This document shows, one piece after another, positions 1-8,515 of a DNA stretch of 32,914 nt. The number at the start of each line of letters is the position of its first letter. The first letter of the stretch is position 1. Source of the stretch: Paracoccaceae bacterium. Lineage in GTDB: Bacteria; Pseudomonadota; Alphaproteobacteria; Rhodobacterales; Rhodobacteraceae. The notes under the pieces were generated by a model, which saw only the letters and a program-made list of their open reading frames with translations, was not told where the DNA came from and did not search any database. Location of the stretch: contig CACPHA010000019.1 in the NCBI GenBank assembly GCA_902633655.1, positions 1 through 32,914 of the forward strand, read 5' to 3'. Position numbers and translations under genes: made by a program.

Positions 1-989
1 GCCATTCGCTTCAGGATATCCACACCCTGCATGTTCCAGAAGTGCAGAAGGTCGATGAATATCCAGTTCTCGGTGAGCTTGTCCCCATCGCGGCGGTACA
101 TATCAATCACGCGCATATCGCCAGGGGTTTCACTTGCCGGCATGCCCATAAACCCGCCAGTCGGGGTTAAGGTTAAGTTTGGCCAACCAAAAAACCCGCC
201 AAAATGGCCTTCGGCAACACGGCATAAATGGCCATTGAAAGTGCGGTTTTTGAAACCTTTGCGAAAGGGGCCAGAATGCTGCTGGGCGTAGCGCTCGATC
301 GTATAGGTGGCGCCAATACCTGCCGGGCCCCACCAAATCATATCTTCGTTCCAGCTGCGCCGCAGCTCATCCACCAATGGCTCTTCTTCGCCATTGCGCC
401 AAGTTTTGATGTCATTGATCATAAACTCAATGGCCTCTTTTGTTCTTTTCCCTTCTGCGGAATCTTGGGCCTCAAACAGAAGCCCATTATGGGTCATTGG
501 CCCGGGTTGAACCAAATGTGCTGCGGTTTGCGGTGGAAAGGGCTGTAGCCCCGCTTGCATTATCAAGTGCGGTATGTCGAAGAACATTGCACTTTGAGTT
601 ATCATGGCATTTTCAACTTTGTTGAATTCGCAATATCGCAAAAGGGCCATTTTGCCAGTTGGTGGAATGCCCAGCCAAGGCTTATCAAATAGCCCCATAA
701 GATGGCCCATAGAGACAACCCAAACGCCTTCCTGACCTGTAATTTCATTATGGCCAGCCATAAAAATATCCATACGGCGTTGCAAATGCGTAAGGCTACT
801 GCGCAAAGGCTGCCAGAATCGCTGACCCACGTCTGCACATCCACGAATCTCGTTAAACGGGTGAAAACCGCGCCAGAGCAGGTCAGGAACACAAAATTGA
901 CCCATAATTCTACCAATTTTGGAAATCGATGCATTTTCCAAGGCGCAATAGAAGTCCCGCACAATTTGCTTTTCGGATTGATACTTCAT
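1..989 (-). CDS. Two-domain SnoaL-like protein, 3' end beyond the window
   Basis: An open frame of 329 codons reads leftward from ATG at 989 and leaves the window at position 1 without a stop, so the C-terminus is missing. Two SnoaL/NTF2-like halves can be seen. The first contains MGLFDKPWLGIPPTGK. The second contains WWGPAGIGATYTIERY, then MGMPAS, then LTENWIFIDLLHFWNMQGVD. The same landmarks (W-x-GPAGIG, a PTGK-like turn, ENW-x-x-x-D-x-x-H, a closing QGVD/LGVD) occur in the proteins at 5591 and 7439, so these are paralogues. SnoaL-fold proteins include cyclases, dehydratases, isomerases and hydrolases; the actual reaction is unknown. The gene is transcribed divergently from the ABC-transporter operon out of the shared LacI-type control region at 1058-1164. 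The ribosome binding site is weak (GGAA). A 21-codon upstream reading frame overlaps the start by ATGA. Family assignment is firm; function is open. Confidence 0.88.
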   Translation of the reverse strand, partial: MKYQSEKQIVRDFYCALENASISKIGRIMGQFCVPDLLWRGFHPFNEIRGCADVGQRFWQPLRSSLTHLQRRMDIFMAGHNEITGQEGVWVVSMGHLMGLFDKPWLGIPPTGKMALLRYCEFNKVENAMITQSAMFFDIPHLIMQAGLQPFPPQTAAHLVQPGPMTHNGLLFEAQDSAEGKRTKEAIEFMINDIKTWRNGEEEPLVDELRRSWNEDMIWWGPAGIGATYTIERYAQQHSGPFRKGFKNRTFNGHLCRVAEGHFGGFFGWPNLTLTPTGGFMGMPASETPGDMRVIDMYRRDGDKLTENWIFIDLLHFWNMQGVDILKRM

Positions 990-1076
990 TTTTTTTCCAT
1001 TGTTCCACAGGTGCTTAACATCATCTGGCCTAAAACCGGCATTATCGCCATAGCTGCGATTCAGTAAATACCATTT

Positions 1077-1090
1077 TGAATACGTATGCA
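1077..1090. promoter_or_regulatory. LacI-type operator 1
   Basis: TGAATACGTATGCA is a 14-bp palindrome with a central CG and one mismatched pair. This is the usual architecture of LacI/GalR-family operators. It differs from operator 2 by only two bases. The regulator encoded at 9273 in the same operon is the natural candidate to bind it. It lies close to where a -35 element for the leftward SnoaL gene would fall. Confidence 0.65.
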
Positions 1091-1132
1091 AAAAACCCTT
1101 GCTTAAAGTAATTTTCTCAGACACGTTTATTT

Positions 1133-1146
1133 TGCAAACGTATGCA
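1133..1146. promoter_or_regulatory. LacI-type operator 2
   Basis: TGCAAACGTATGCA is a 14-bp palindrome with one mismatched pair and a central CG; it extends to an 18-bp near-palindrome at 1131-1148. Its centre is 56 bp from that of operator 1, which would allow a LacI tetramer or dimer pair to act on both. It lies just upstream of the ATPase start at 1168. Confidence 0.68.
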
Positions 1147-1167
1147 AAGGTAATTTAGGGAATCCAT

Positions 1168-2217
1168 ATGGCAGAAATTCAACTGCGCAGTGTGGGAAAA
1201 CGCTGGGGGTCCTTTGTGGCCGTAGATAACTTTGACCTGACCATTGCTGATCGTGAGTTCTTGGTGCTTTTGGGGCCATCTGGCTGCGGCAAAACCACTA
1301 CCATGCGTATGATTGCCGGACTAGAAGATGTCACAGAAGGCGAGATATTGATCGATGGGAAAGTGATCAATGATCTGGAACCAAAGGATCGCGATGTTTC
1401 CATGGTGTTCCAAAGTTATGCGCTTTACCCAAATATAAATGTCTATGAAAATATTCGCTTTCCGCTGAAAGTAAGAGGCATTGAACGTAGCTGCCATGAT
1501 GCCAAGGTGCGTCATGCGGCACGGATGGTCGAATTAAACGACTTTTTGCACCGCAAGCCTGCTGAATTGTCAGGCGGTCAACGCCAAAGGGTCGCCCTTG
1601 CCCGGGCCATTGTTCGGGAACCAAATGTGTTCTTAATGGATGAGCCGCTGTCAAACTTAGATGCCAAGCTACGGGTTTCGACGCGGGCGCAGATCAAAAA
1701 CCTGAGCCATGAACTGGCAGTGACTACAATTTACGTCACCCATGACCAAATTGAAGCTATGACTTTGGCCGATCGCGTCGTGGTGATGGAAAAAGGTATC
1801 GTCCAGCAGGTGGGGTCACCAACAGAAATCTACGACAAACCAGCTAATAGCTTTGTTGCAAGTTTCATAGGTAACCCGGCTATGAATTTGATCCATGGTG
1901 AAATATCAAATGGCGTCTTCAAAGCCGCTAATACGGAAATTCCGAGTTTGTCTGCACCAGATGGCAAAATCACTTTGGGCTTCAGAGCCGAAGATGCACA
2001 GGTTGTCCGTGACAGCGGCGAAATAAATGCTCAGGTTTACACGCAGGAACTGCTTGGCGATGCAACGATGGTATCCGTTCGCTTAGGTGGGTCTTTGGTC
2101 GCCGTAAAGGCCGAGAAAAATTATCGAGCTAACATCGCTGATCCAGTTTCATTCAAGATTTCATCGGACGTATGTCACCTTTTCAATTCGGAAACAGGGG
2201 CACGCATTGGGGAATAA
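1168..2217 (+). CDS. ABC transporter ATP-binding protein, MalK/UgpC type
   Basis: This is the ATPase subunit of a carbohydrate-type ABC importer, acting on the cytoplasmic face of the inner membrane. All nucleotide-binding motifs are intact: Walker A GPSGCGKTT (36-44), Q-loop Q82, signature LSGGQ (134-138), Walker B FLMDEP (155-160) and H-loop His192. The C-terminal part from about residue 235 is the regulatory OB-type domain found in MalK/UgpC/MsmX proteins. The length of 349 residues is normal. The start ATG has AGGGA six bases upstream. It is the first gene of the rightward operon, directly behind operator 2. In this operon the ATPase precedes the binding protein and permeases. Confidence 0.95.
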   Translation: MAEIQLRSVGKRWGSFVAVDNFDLTIADREFLVLLGPSGCGKTTTMRMIAGLEDVTEGEILIDGKVINDLEPKDRDVSMVFQSYALYPNINVYENIRFPLKVRGIERSCHDAKVRHAARMVELNDFLHRKPAELSGGQRQRVALARAIVREPNVFLMDEPLSNLDAKLRVSTRAQIKNLSHELAVTTIYVTHDQIEAMTLADRVVVMEKGIVQQVGSPTEIYDKPANSFVASFIGNPAMNLIHGEISNGVFKAANTEIPSLSAPDGKITLGFRAEDAQVVRDSGEINAQVYTQELLGDATMVSVRLGGSLVAVKAEKNYRANIADPVSFKISSDVCHLFNSETGARIGE

Positions 2218-2230
2218 TCCCCTTTTAGAA

Positions 2231-2274
2231 CCGCGAAAGCGGAGCAACCGGGTGACGATAAAGTGTCGCACCCG
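2231..2274 (+). promoter_or_regulatory. Two RNA hairpins ahead of the substrate-binding gene
   Basis: The ATPase-to-binding-protein gap holds CCGC-GAAA-GCGG (2231-2242), a GNRA tetraloop hairpin. It is followed by CGGGTG...CACCCG (2249-2254 with 2269-2274), extended inward by CG/CG across a bulged A. Neither is followed by a T-run, so they are unlikely to be terminators. Processing or stabilisation of the downstream message is a reasonable inference. Confidence 0.55.
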
Positions 2275-2292
2275 CAAACAGGGAGAGACAAT

Positions 2293-3522
2293 ATGTTTCT
2301 AAAGAAAGTAGCTCTTATTAGCGCTATAGCAGTGATGACCGGTTCGGCTGCCACTGCTTGCGAGATTTCTGCTCGCGTCAGTATTGTAGGTAACGAATTT
2401 CCAGCCATCCAAACTGTTGGCGCTGGAGCCCAAGAATGTAGTGGCGCAGAAGTCAGTACAAATTTGACCAAAGATCATCAGAGTATAAACGTTCCAGGCA
2501 TGCAGGGCAATCCCGCCGAATATACATCTGCCATTGTTGCCAATTCATCGATTGTAGCGTTGATGAACGAAGATGTCATTCGTCCACTGGATGATCTGGT
2601 TGCAAAACACGGTAAGGATTTGCAATCTAGCCAGTTAATTAAAATCGACGGAAAAGTCATGGCCGTGGCTTTCATGGCCAATGCACAGCATTTGATGTAT
2701 CGTAGTGACGTTCTTGACCAAATTGGTGTTGAGCCACCCTCGACTTATGAGGACATGCTCGCGGCAGCCCAAATGATCCGCGATCAGGGCATCATGGATA
2801 ACCCGATCGGAGGCGCATATGCCTCAGGTTGGAACTTGGCGCAAGAATTTAACAACATGTTTTTGGGCTATGGTGGATCACATTTCAAAGCTGGCACAGC
2901 TGAGCCAAGCGTGAATAACGCAGCGGGTGTGCAAACGCTTGAGATGATGAAATCGCTGTCTGCGTATATGAACCCGGACTTCCTGACCCACGACTCTAAC
3001 GCGACAAACGCAGAATACCGGGCCGGCAACATCGCTTTGCTGAACATGTGGGGATCAAGAGCTGCATCTCAGACCACCGCAGACGGTGTTACAGATGCTG
3101 TTAAAAATGGCCATGCGATCGCTGGTCCGATGACTGTTGGCGGCGGTTCAGCGCCGGCTTCAACATTATGGTGGGACGGCTGGACCGTTGCGAAAAACAT
3201 CAGCGATGAAGAAGCAGAGGCCACATTCATCGCATTGGTAAATGCAATTCGCCCATCGAAAATGGAAGATGAAGCGATCAGAACCCAAGCGGTATGGTTG
3301 ATCGATGGTTACCAGCCAACCGATGCAGCCATAGGTGTTTTTGAGGCAGCGAAAATGGGCACAACGCCCTATCCAATGTTGCCTTACATGGGCCTATTGC
3401 ACTCTGCACTCGGCAATGAGTTGTCGGACTTTATGCAAGGGAAAGAGTCCGCAGAACAGGCACTTGCAGATGTTGAAGCAGCCTATGTGGCAGCGGCCAA
3501 AGAAAAAGGGTTTTTGAACTAA
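2293..3522 (+). CDS. ABC transporter extracellular substrate-binding protein, family 1
   Basis: This is the periplasmic receptor that delivers the ligand to the importer. The N-terminus MFLKKVALISAIAVMTGS is a typical Sec signal peptide, with cleavage likely after ATA or ATAC. ATG at 2293 is preferred over an upstream in-frame GTG at 2263 because it has GGGAGAG just upstream and starts directly with the signal peptide. The product of 409 residues has the length and the Trp/Tyr/Asn-rich ligand-site style of sugar-binding proteins (family SBP_bac_1). Its ligand cannot be deduced. Hairpins lie on both sides of the gene, which fits the need for more binding protein than membrane subunits. Confidence 0.92.
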   Translation: MFLKKVALISAIAVMTGSAATACEISARVSIVGNEFPAIQTVGAGAQECSGAEVSTNLTKDHQSINVPGMQGNPAEYTSAIVANSSIVALMNEDVIRPLDDLVAKHGKDLQSSQLIKIDGKVMAVAFMANAQHLMYRSDVLDQIGVEPPSTYEDMLAAAQMIRDQGIMDNPIGGAYASGWNLAQEFNNMFLGYGGSHFKAGTAEPSVNNAAGVQTLEMMKSLSAYMNPDFLTHDSNATNAEYRAGNIALLNMWGSRAASQTTADGVTDAVKNGHAIAGPMTVGGGSAPASTLWWDGWTVAKNISDEEAEATFIALVNAIRPSKMEDEAIRTQAVWLIDGYQPTDAAIGVFEAAKMGTTPYPMLPYMGLLHSALGNELSDFMQGKESAEQALADVEAAYVAAAKEKGFLN

Positions 3523-3531
3523 AAACCTAAG

Positions 3532-3558
3532 GCCCGGGGACGATCACCGCCCCCGGGC
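3532..3558 (+). terminator. Strong intra-operon stem-loop after the substrate-binding gene
   Basis: GCCCGGGG (3532-3539) pairs perfectly with CCCCGGGC (3551-3558) around an 11-base loop and is followed by TTTCC. It lies 9 bp after the stop. It may be a partial terminator or a 3' stabiliser that raises binding-protein expression over the permeases. No long T-tract is present, so complete termination is unlikely. Confidence 0.7.
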
Positions 3559-3598
3559 TTTCCATTCTTATTAGACCTTGAAATCGGAATGACTGTCT

Positions 3599-4627
3599 AT
3601 GCGACACAGCACTTTTTTCTGGTTCTTCCTACCAACCGCGGCGGCAATGATTTTATTCATAGCCCTTCCGATCGTGTCAGTGGTTTTCCAGTCTATTTAT
3701 GCACCACACCCTGCTGTTCTCGTTGAGGTTGAAACATGCACTCCATTAGTGGGATGCACAACGGAAACCGCCGTGGATCAGGACGCCACTAGACAATTGC
3801 GCGAATCTCAACCACTAGGTCGGTTTGTCGGGCTGGATATTTTTCTAGATCGTGGACATCTCGCCACTGGTGAAATGGGCGAGGCTTGGGTGGACACGGA
3901 CAGCTGGGGCGCGTTCTTTAACCGGCTGAGTAATTTACCATTTTACCGTGCGATGGGCTTTACACTGACTTTCATTATATTTGTTACTCCCTTTGTGATT
4001 TTGCTTGGCTTATTGATTGCACTGGCCGTCAACGCACTGCACCAGAGTTTGCGCGGGCTGGCAATATTTTTCTCGCTCTTACCTTTTGTTGTTACTCCGA
4101 TCATTGGCGGGTTGGTGCTCTATTGGATGATCGACAGCCGGGGTATATTGGGTAAGGCCATTCAATGGCTGGTCGCCGATCCAGATCTGTCGCTGAAAGC
4201 CTCAACCGGACTTATGTGGATTGCCTTGATCGTCTGGGGAATATGGCACGCAGCGCCGTTCGCATTTGTCATTTTCTATGCCGGTTTGCAAACCCTTCCA
4301 AAGGACCAGATCGAAGCTGCGCAGATTGACGGCGCAACCCGGTTTCAACAGGTGCGCTATGTAATTGTACCGCATTTGTTGCCCTTGATCACCTTTGTGA
4401 CATTGATCCAGCTAATGGATAATTTTAAGGTGTTCGAACCGATCATCGCATTCCAAGCAGCAGCTCATGCACAAAGTTTGAGTTACTTCATCTACAACGA
4501 TCTTCAGGGTGAAACGCGCCAGCTTTCCTCCGCAGCTTCAACCTCTGTGCTTACAATTTTAGGCGTAGCAATCCTTTTGTCACCAGTTCTTGTACGCACC
4601 TGGCGCGACTTCAAAGGGAAGATGTAA
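3599..4627 (+). CDS. ABC transporter permease 1, MalF/UgpA type
   Basis: This is an inner-membrane translocation subunit of the importer. Six or so hydrophobic segments are visible, the first at about residues 5-30. The cytoplasmic EAA loop reads EAAQIDGATRFQQVRYVIVP, matching binding-protein-dependent permeases. Between the first and second membrane segments there is an acidic, two-cysteine periplasmic insertion of about 80 residues (CTPLVGC within it), longer than in plain UgpA proteins. The length is 342 residues. The gene lies 76 bp after the binding-protein gene, beyond the hairpin, and ends 2 bp before the second permease. Confidence 0.93.
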   Translation: MRHSTFFWFFLPTAAAMILFIALPIVSVVFQSIYAPHPAVLVEVETCTPLVGCTTETAVDQDATRQLRESQPLGRFVGLDIFLDRGHLATGEMGEAWVDTDSWGAFFNRLSNLPFYRAMGFTLTFIIFVTPFVILLGLLIALAVNALHQSLRGLAIFFSLLPFVVTPIIGGLVLYWMIDSRGILGKAIQWLVADPDLSLKASTGLMWIALIVWGIWHAAPFAFVIFYAGLQTLPKDQIEAAQIDGATRFQQVRYVIVPHLLPLITFVTLIQLMDNFKVFEPIIAFQAAAHAQSLSYFIYNDLQGETRQLSSAASTSVLTILGVAILLSPVLVRTWRDFKGKM

Positions 4628-4629
4628 TC

Positions 4630-5511
4630 ATGGCCAGCTTTGTACAAAAAAGACCCATCGGGCTAAAACTGACAATATATATATTTGCAGGCCTCTGGCT
4701 GCTCATGGCAGCATTTCCGTTTTTCTGGACAGTCTGGGGCAGTTTCAAGGTTGAACTTGATTTCTTTTCCATAGCCGACTGGACATACGCGCTGACCGGT
4801 GACCGCACCAGGGCAGAATATGGCAGTGCCTTTACTGGTGCCGGATACGAAGGTGCATGGGTTCAAGAAGAATTTTGGCGCAATGTGATCAACACATTCA
4901 TCATCTGTTTTTTTGTGGTTTGCACGTCACTTACCATCGGCACTTTGGGAGCCTATGCCCTGTCGCGTTCAAGTTACCGCTATACATTTTTCCTTTTGAT
5001 TACTGCTCTGATCTTTCGCGCCATGCCTCCGATTACCCTTGTTACCGGCTATATGCTGCCGTTTTTTGAATGGAACCTATGGGGCAGACTTTCAACCACA
5101 ATTATTGTTCTGGTCGCGATCAACCAGCCGTTTACACTGTGGATGTTGCACTCATTTTTTCAAAGCATACCAAAAGAGCTTGATGAAAGCGCTAAGGTTG
5201 ATGGCTGCTCGCAGTTCCAAGCCTTTTGGAATGTGATCATACCCGTGATGTGGCCCGGCGTCATTACCACTGGCCTTTTCAGCTTTTTGCTGGCCTATAA
5301 CGACTTTATCGTTACCGCTATGCTTTTATCGGAGGAAAACCGCACCATGGTGCCTCAAATCGCGGCTTTCCTAGGTACTACATACACGGAAGGCAATGTG
5401 ATGTTTGCCGTGGCCTCTGTGGTCTCTGCCATGGTTCCCGTATTCATCTTGGTGATGCTCTTCCAGCGCCAAATTGTCAGCGGACTTACTGCGGGTGCGG
5501 TGAAAGGGTGA
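4630..5511 (+). CDS. ABC transporter permease 2, MalG/UgpE type
   Basis: This is the second membrane subunit, forming a heterodimer with the preceding permease. An N-terminal membrane helix (about 10-35) and further hydrophobic segments surround the EAA-type loop DESAKVDGCSQFQAFWNVIIP. The length of 293 residues is normal for the family. It starts 2 bp after the previous stop, so translation is probably coupled. A periplasmic segment of about 60 residues follows the first helix. The combination of an ATPase, binding protein and MalF/MalG-like pair fits carbohydrate or polyol uptake. Confidence 0.93.
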   Translation: MASFVQKRPIGLKLTIYIFAGLWLLMAAFPFFWTVWGSFKVELDFFSIADWTYALTGDRTRAEYGSAFTGAGYEGAWVQEEFWRNVINTFIICFFVVCTSLTIGTLGAYALSRSSYRYTFFLLITALIFRAMPPITLVTGYMLPFFEWNLWGRLSTTIIVLVAINQPFTLWMLHSFFQSIPKELDESAKVDGCSQFQAFWNVIIPVMWPGVITTGLFSFLLAYNDFIVTAMLLSEENRTMVPQIAAFLGTTYTEGNVMFAVASVVSAMVPVFILVMLFQRQIVSGLTAGAVKG

Positions 5512-5590
5512 TGCCGTTGATCTGCTGTCATATACGCCTCCGCTGCAGGTCTCTAATCTTCTGTAAATCGATGCATGTAAAGGGATCAGC

Positions 5591-6121
5591 ATGATCGGAT
5601 CGCGCCCCGAACAGGCCGTTCTTTCACGCGGCACGGATTTGTCAAAAACAGATGAAACCCGCGCAGTGATCGAGGGCATGGTCGATGGCCTCAATGACCA
5701 TCGGATCGCAGATATCGGGGAATTCTTTTCCCAGAGCTTCCGCTGGATGGGCAATACAGGGTGCGGAATAAAAAAAGGGCTTAAAGAGTTTCAGGACAAT
5801 TGGCAAAAACCGTTTCAAGCAGCCTTTTCGGATAAGGTCTGTATTGATGAAGCGCGGCTTTATATGGGTGAATGGGCCGCCGCCTTCGGGCGCCAAGAAG
5901 CCATCCACTCTGGCGATTTTATGGGGCTTGCTGCCAGTGGCAAGAAAATAGAAATTCGTTACATGGATTTCTGGAAAGTGGAAAACGGCAAAATAACCGA
6001 TAATTGGGTCATGGTCGATTTTCCTCATGTTCTCGCACAGTTAGGACATGATGTGTTTAACGGAGAGGGCTGGGAAGCGTTTGATCGCGGTCAACGGACG
6101 CCCCCGCAAACGGACGAGTGA
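5591..6121 (+). CDS. SnoaL-like single-domain protein
   Basis: This 176-residue protein is probably a cytoplasmic SnoaL/NTF2-fold enzyme. Typical landmarks are [19 protein letters not shown] near the N-terminus, [10 protein letters not shown], then [20 protein letters not shown] and [20 protein letters not shown]. It corresponds to one half of the two-domain proteins encoded at 1-989 and 7439-8515. AAAGGGATC precedes the ATG. A 79-bp gap separates it from the permease genes, and the dehydrogenase starts 10 bp after it. Members of this fold use Asp/His pairs in the cavity; the conserved Asp and His of the VDFPH block are candidates. The reaction is unknown. Confidence 0.88.
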   Translation: MIGSRPEQAVLSRGTDLSKTDETRAVIEGMVDGLNDHRIADIGEFFSQSFRWMGNTGCGIKKGLKEFQDNWQKPFQAAFSDKVCIDEARLYMGEWAAAFGRQEAIHSGDFMGLAASGKKIEIRYMDFWKVENGKITDNWVMVDFPHVLAQLGHDVFNGEGWEAFDRGQRTPPQTDE

Positions 6122-6131
6122 GGAAAGAGCG

Positions 6132-7442
6132 ATGGCAATAGAGAATTTAAAACAGTCTAAGTCCGATAGTGAAAAAGCCCAAGAAGACGCCAAAGTGCGC
6201 AGCGTGGTTGAGACCACACTTGCGGATGTTGAAGCGCGCGGTGATGTTGCAGTTCGAACGCTGTCAGAAAAGTTTGATGGCTACAGCCCGCGAAACTTTC
6301 GCCTATCACCAAGCGAAATTGAGGCCGCGATACAAAAAGTATCAGATCGCGACATGGAAGATATTAAATTTGCTCAGGCCCAAATTCGACGGTTTGCCGA
6401 GGCCCAGCGCGCGAGCATGCAGGATATCGAAGTAGAAGCCCTGCCCGGCGTGATCCTGGGCCATCGCAATATTCCAGTGCAATCGGTCGGGTGCTATGTG
6501 CCGGGCGGTAAATTTCCTATGGTGGCCTCAGCGCATATGTCGGTTTTGACCGCATCTGTAGCGAGCGTGCCGAGGATCATTGCATCGGCCCCACCAGTAG
6601 ACGGAGCCCCCCACCCCGCCATTGTGGCCGCAATGCATTTGGGCGGCGCACATGAAATTTACGTGTTGGGCGGCATCCAAGCTGTCGCCGCGATGGCGCT
6701 GGGCACCGACACTATTGATCCGGTGCATATGCTCGTCGGACCGGGTAATGCCTTTGTTGCAGAAGCAAAGCGGCAACTTTACGGCCGAGTCGGTATTGAC
6801 CTCTTCGCTGGCCCCACCGAAACCATGGTCATTGCAGATGATACAGTTGATGCCGAGCTGTGCGCGACTGATCTTTTGGGGCAAGCAGAACATGGATATA
6901 ATTCTCCAGCCTGCTTGATTACCAATTCACGCAGTTTGGCACATGAAACCATTTCAGAAATTGACAGGCTTCTGACCATTTTGCCAACCCGTGAGACGGC
7001 AAGTGCCAGTTGGCGTGATTATGGCGATGTCATTCTTTGTGATACCCATGATGAAATGCTCAACTTGGCCAATGACATGGCCTATGAACATGTGCAGGTC
7101 ATGACCGACCGCGATGCATGGTATCTTGAAAATATGCATAGCTATGGCGCATTATTTTTGGGCGCACGTACTAATGTTGCCAATGGCGATAAAGTTATAG
7201 GCACTAACCACACCCTGCCCACCAAAAAAGCTGGCCGTTATACCGGCGGTCTCTGGGTTGGAAAATTCCTGAAAACACACAGTTATCAACGGATTGAAAC
7301 CGATGAAGCTGCGAGTATAATTGGGGAATATGGAAGCCGTTTATGTATGCTTGAAGGCTTTGTCGGCCATGCCGAGCAGTGCAATATTCGCGTGCGGCGC
7401 TATGGCGGCAAAAACATTGCCTACGGGAAAGCCGCTCAATGA
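6132..7442 (+). CDS. Histidinol dehydrogenase-like protein, HpsN (sulfopropanediol dehydrogenase) type
   Basis: This belongs to the zinc- and NAD-dependent HisD superfamily, whose members oxidise a primary alcohol to a carboxylate in two steps. All HisD-type zinc ligands can be seen: Gln251 and His254 in [13 protein letters not shown], Asp353 in [14 protein letters not shown], and His413 in GFVGHAEQ. The Glu-His catalytic pair is at 319-320. The GYNSPA form and the catabolic setting point to the HpsN-like branch rather than histidine synthesis. HpsN itself acts on 2,3-dihydroxypropane-1-sulfonate; another polyol-like substrate is equally possible here. ATG at 6132 (after AGGAAAGAG) is chosen over an upstream start at 6048 that overlaps the SnoaL gene. 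The product has 436 residues. It overlaps the next gene by 4 bp. Confidence 0.9.
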   Translation: MAIENLKQSKSDSEKAQEDAKVRSVVETTLADVEARGDVAVRTLSEKFDGYSPRNFRLSPSEIEAAIQKVSDRDMEDIKFAQAQIRRFAEAQRASMQDIEVEALPGVILGHRNIPVQSVGCYVPGGKFPMVASAHMSVLTASVASVPRIIASAPPVDGAPHPAIVAAMHLGGAHEIYVLGGIQAVAAMALGTDTIDPVHMLVGPGNAFVAEAKRQLYGRVGIDLFAGPTETMVIADDTVDAELCATDLLGQAEHGYNSPACLITNSRSLAHETISEIDRLLTILPTRETASASWRDYGDVILCDTHDEMLNLANDMAYEHVQVMTDRDAWYLENMHSYGALFLGARTNVANGDKVIGTNHTLPTKKAGRYTGGLWVGKFLKTHSYQRIETDEAASIIGEYGSRLCMLEGFVGHAEQCNIRVRRYGGKNIAYGKAAQ

Positions 7443-8515
7443 ATGTGTCTTCTTCCCCAACCTCGCTGAAGTCTTTCTTTTCGCCGCTGCGAAAGGCCAT
7501 GGCCGATTTTTCGGAAACCTCGGTCCGCAACGCCTTGTCAGACGTGTGCTCAGAGGATACCAAAATCCGCATGTGCCATCCATTTGGTGACATGTTAGGG
7601 ATAGACACTTTTTACAAAACAGCCTATAAGCCCCTGCTCCAATCCCTGCCCGATCTTGAACGGCGCGATCTTATTGTTCTTGCCGGCACAACCCCGCAGG
7701 GCAAGGATTGGATCGGAACTATGGGCAATTACATGGGAACCTTTCTGGCCCCCTTCCTAGATATTCCGCCTTCCGGCCATCTTGCCCATATGCGCTATCA
7801 TGAATTTTTTCATATACAGGATGGCAAAGTGGTGGAAATCCACCTAATTTGGGATATTCCCGAATTAATGATGTTGGCCAATGCTTGGCCGATGGCGCCT
7901 CAGCTTGGGTCCTATCTATGCACACCGGGACCAATGACTGGCGATGGACTTACGGCATCCGGGGACGGGACGGCCAGCCTTGAGCATGTCAAAGATATGG
8001 AAACTGCCTTGTGCCGCTTTCCCGAAAATCCGGACCCCAAAGTTATGCAGCTTGATAAATTTTGGCATCCAAGGTTTAACTGGTATGGGCCGGCAGGAAT
8101 AGGCACAGGGCGCGGCATTTCCGGGTTTCGACACTGGCACCAAATCCCCTTCTTGCGGGCCATGCCCGATCGAAAAGTAGATCCGGCCGGTGACCGTTTG
8201 GCGGCGAAAGAAATGTATAATTTATTATCTCACTATATCGCCGAGGGCGCTTATGTCTGTGAAACAGGTTGGCCCAATATGCGCATGAAATTAACAAATG
8301 ATGGGTGGATGGGAATTGCCCCTACTGGTAAAGAAATTACGTTGCGTAGCCTTGATTTTTGGCGTCTAGACAATGGCCGCATTCGGGAAAACTGGGTACA
8401 AATTGACGTCTTGCATACCTTTTCTCAGCTTGGCGTTGATGTTCTTGCACGCATGCAAGAGTTCAACAAAGCCAGATCACTTGGCATCATTCCGCTGACA
8501 GAAGGTATGACATGA
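7439..8515 (+). CDS. Two-domain SnoaL-like protein
   Basis: This 358-residue protein has two SnoaL/NTF2-like halves. The N-terminal half includes [35 protein letters not shown] and WDIPELMM. The C-terminal half includes [36 protein letters not shown] and [21 protein letters not shown]. It closely parallels the leftmost gene of the window. ATG at 7439 overlaps the dehydrogenase stop in ATGA and is preferred over an in-frame start at 7379 inside the upstream gene. The downstream SDR also overlaps by ATGA, so this protein is translationally coupled on both sides. The coupling suggests it handles a substrate or product of the two oxidoreductases; the chemistry is not established. Confidence 0.9.
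   Translation: MNVSSSPTSLKSFFSPLRKAMADFSETSVRNALSDVCSEDTKIRMCHPFGDMLGIDTFYKTAYKPLLQSLPDLERRDLIVLAGTTPQGKDWIGTMGNYMGTFLAPFLDIPPSGHLAHMRYHEFFHIQDGKVVEIHLIWDIPELMMLANAWPMAPQLGSYLCTPGPMTGDGLTASGDGTASLEHVKDMETALCRFPENPDPKVMQLDKFWHPRFNWYGPAGIGTGRGISGFRHWHQIPFLRAMPDRKVDPAGDRLAAKEMYNLLSHYIAEGAYVCETGWPNMRMKLTNDGWMGIAPTGKEITLRSLDFWRLDNGRIRENWVQIDVLHTFSQLGVDVLARMQEFNKARSLGIIPLTEGMT

Larger units (their letters stand above)
1058..1164. promoter_or_regulatory. Mirrored divergent promoter region between the SnoaL gene and the ABC operon
   Basis: Two arms, 1058-1094 (read on the minus strand) and 1130-1164 (read on the plus strand), match closely over about 35 bases. Each reads TTTTGCAWACGTAT, then K-CAAA, then GGTA-W-TTTA, then GAATC, with a 2-base gap in one arm. 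Each arm therefore points at its own gene and carries one operator-like palindrome plus an AT-rich promoter-like block. The plus arm runs into the AGGGA ribosome binding site of the ATPase gene at 1168. The arrangement implies coordinated control of both transcripts. Exact -35/-10 boxes could not be fixed with confidence. Confidence 0.7.

Noticed and set aside
602-1067. Several overlapping ORFs of 60-120 codons on both strands around 31-1067
   Set aside because: They are other-frame shadows of the long minus-strand SnoaL gene (1-989), which has clear family motifs across its whole length.
6132-7442. Annotation as histidine-biosynthetic HisD
   Set aside because: No other his genes are present, the GYNSPA variant and the catabolic, LacI-regulated setting fit the HpsN-like branch, and the gene is coupled to a SnoaL protein.
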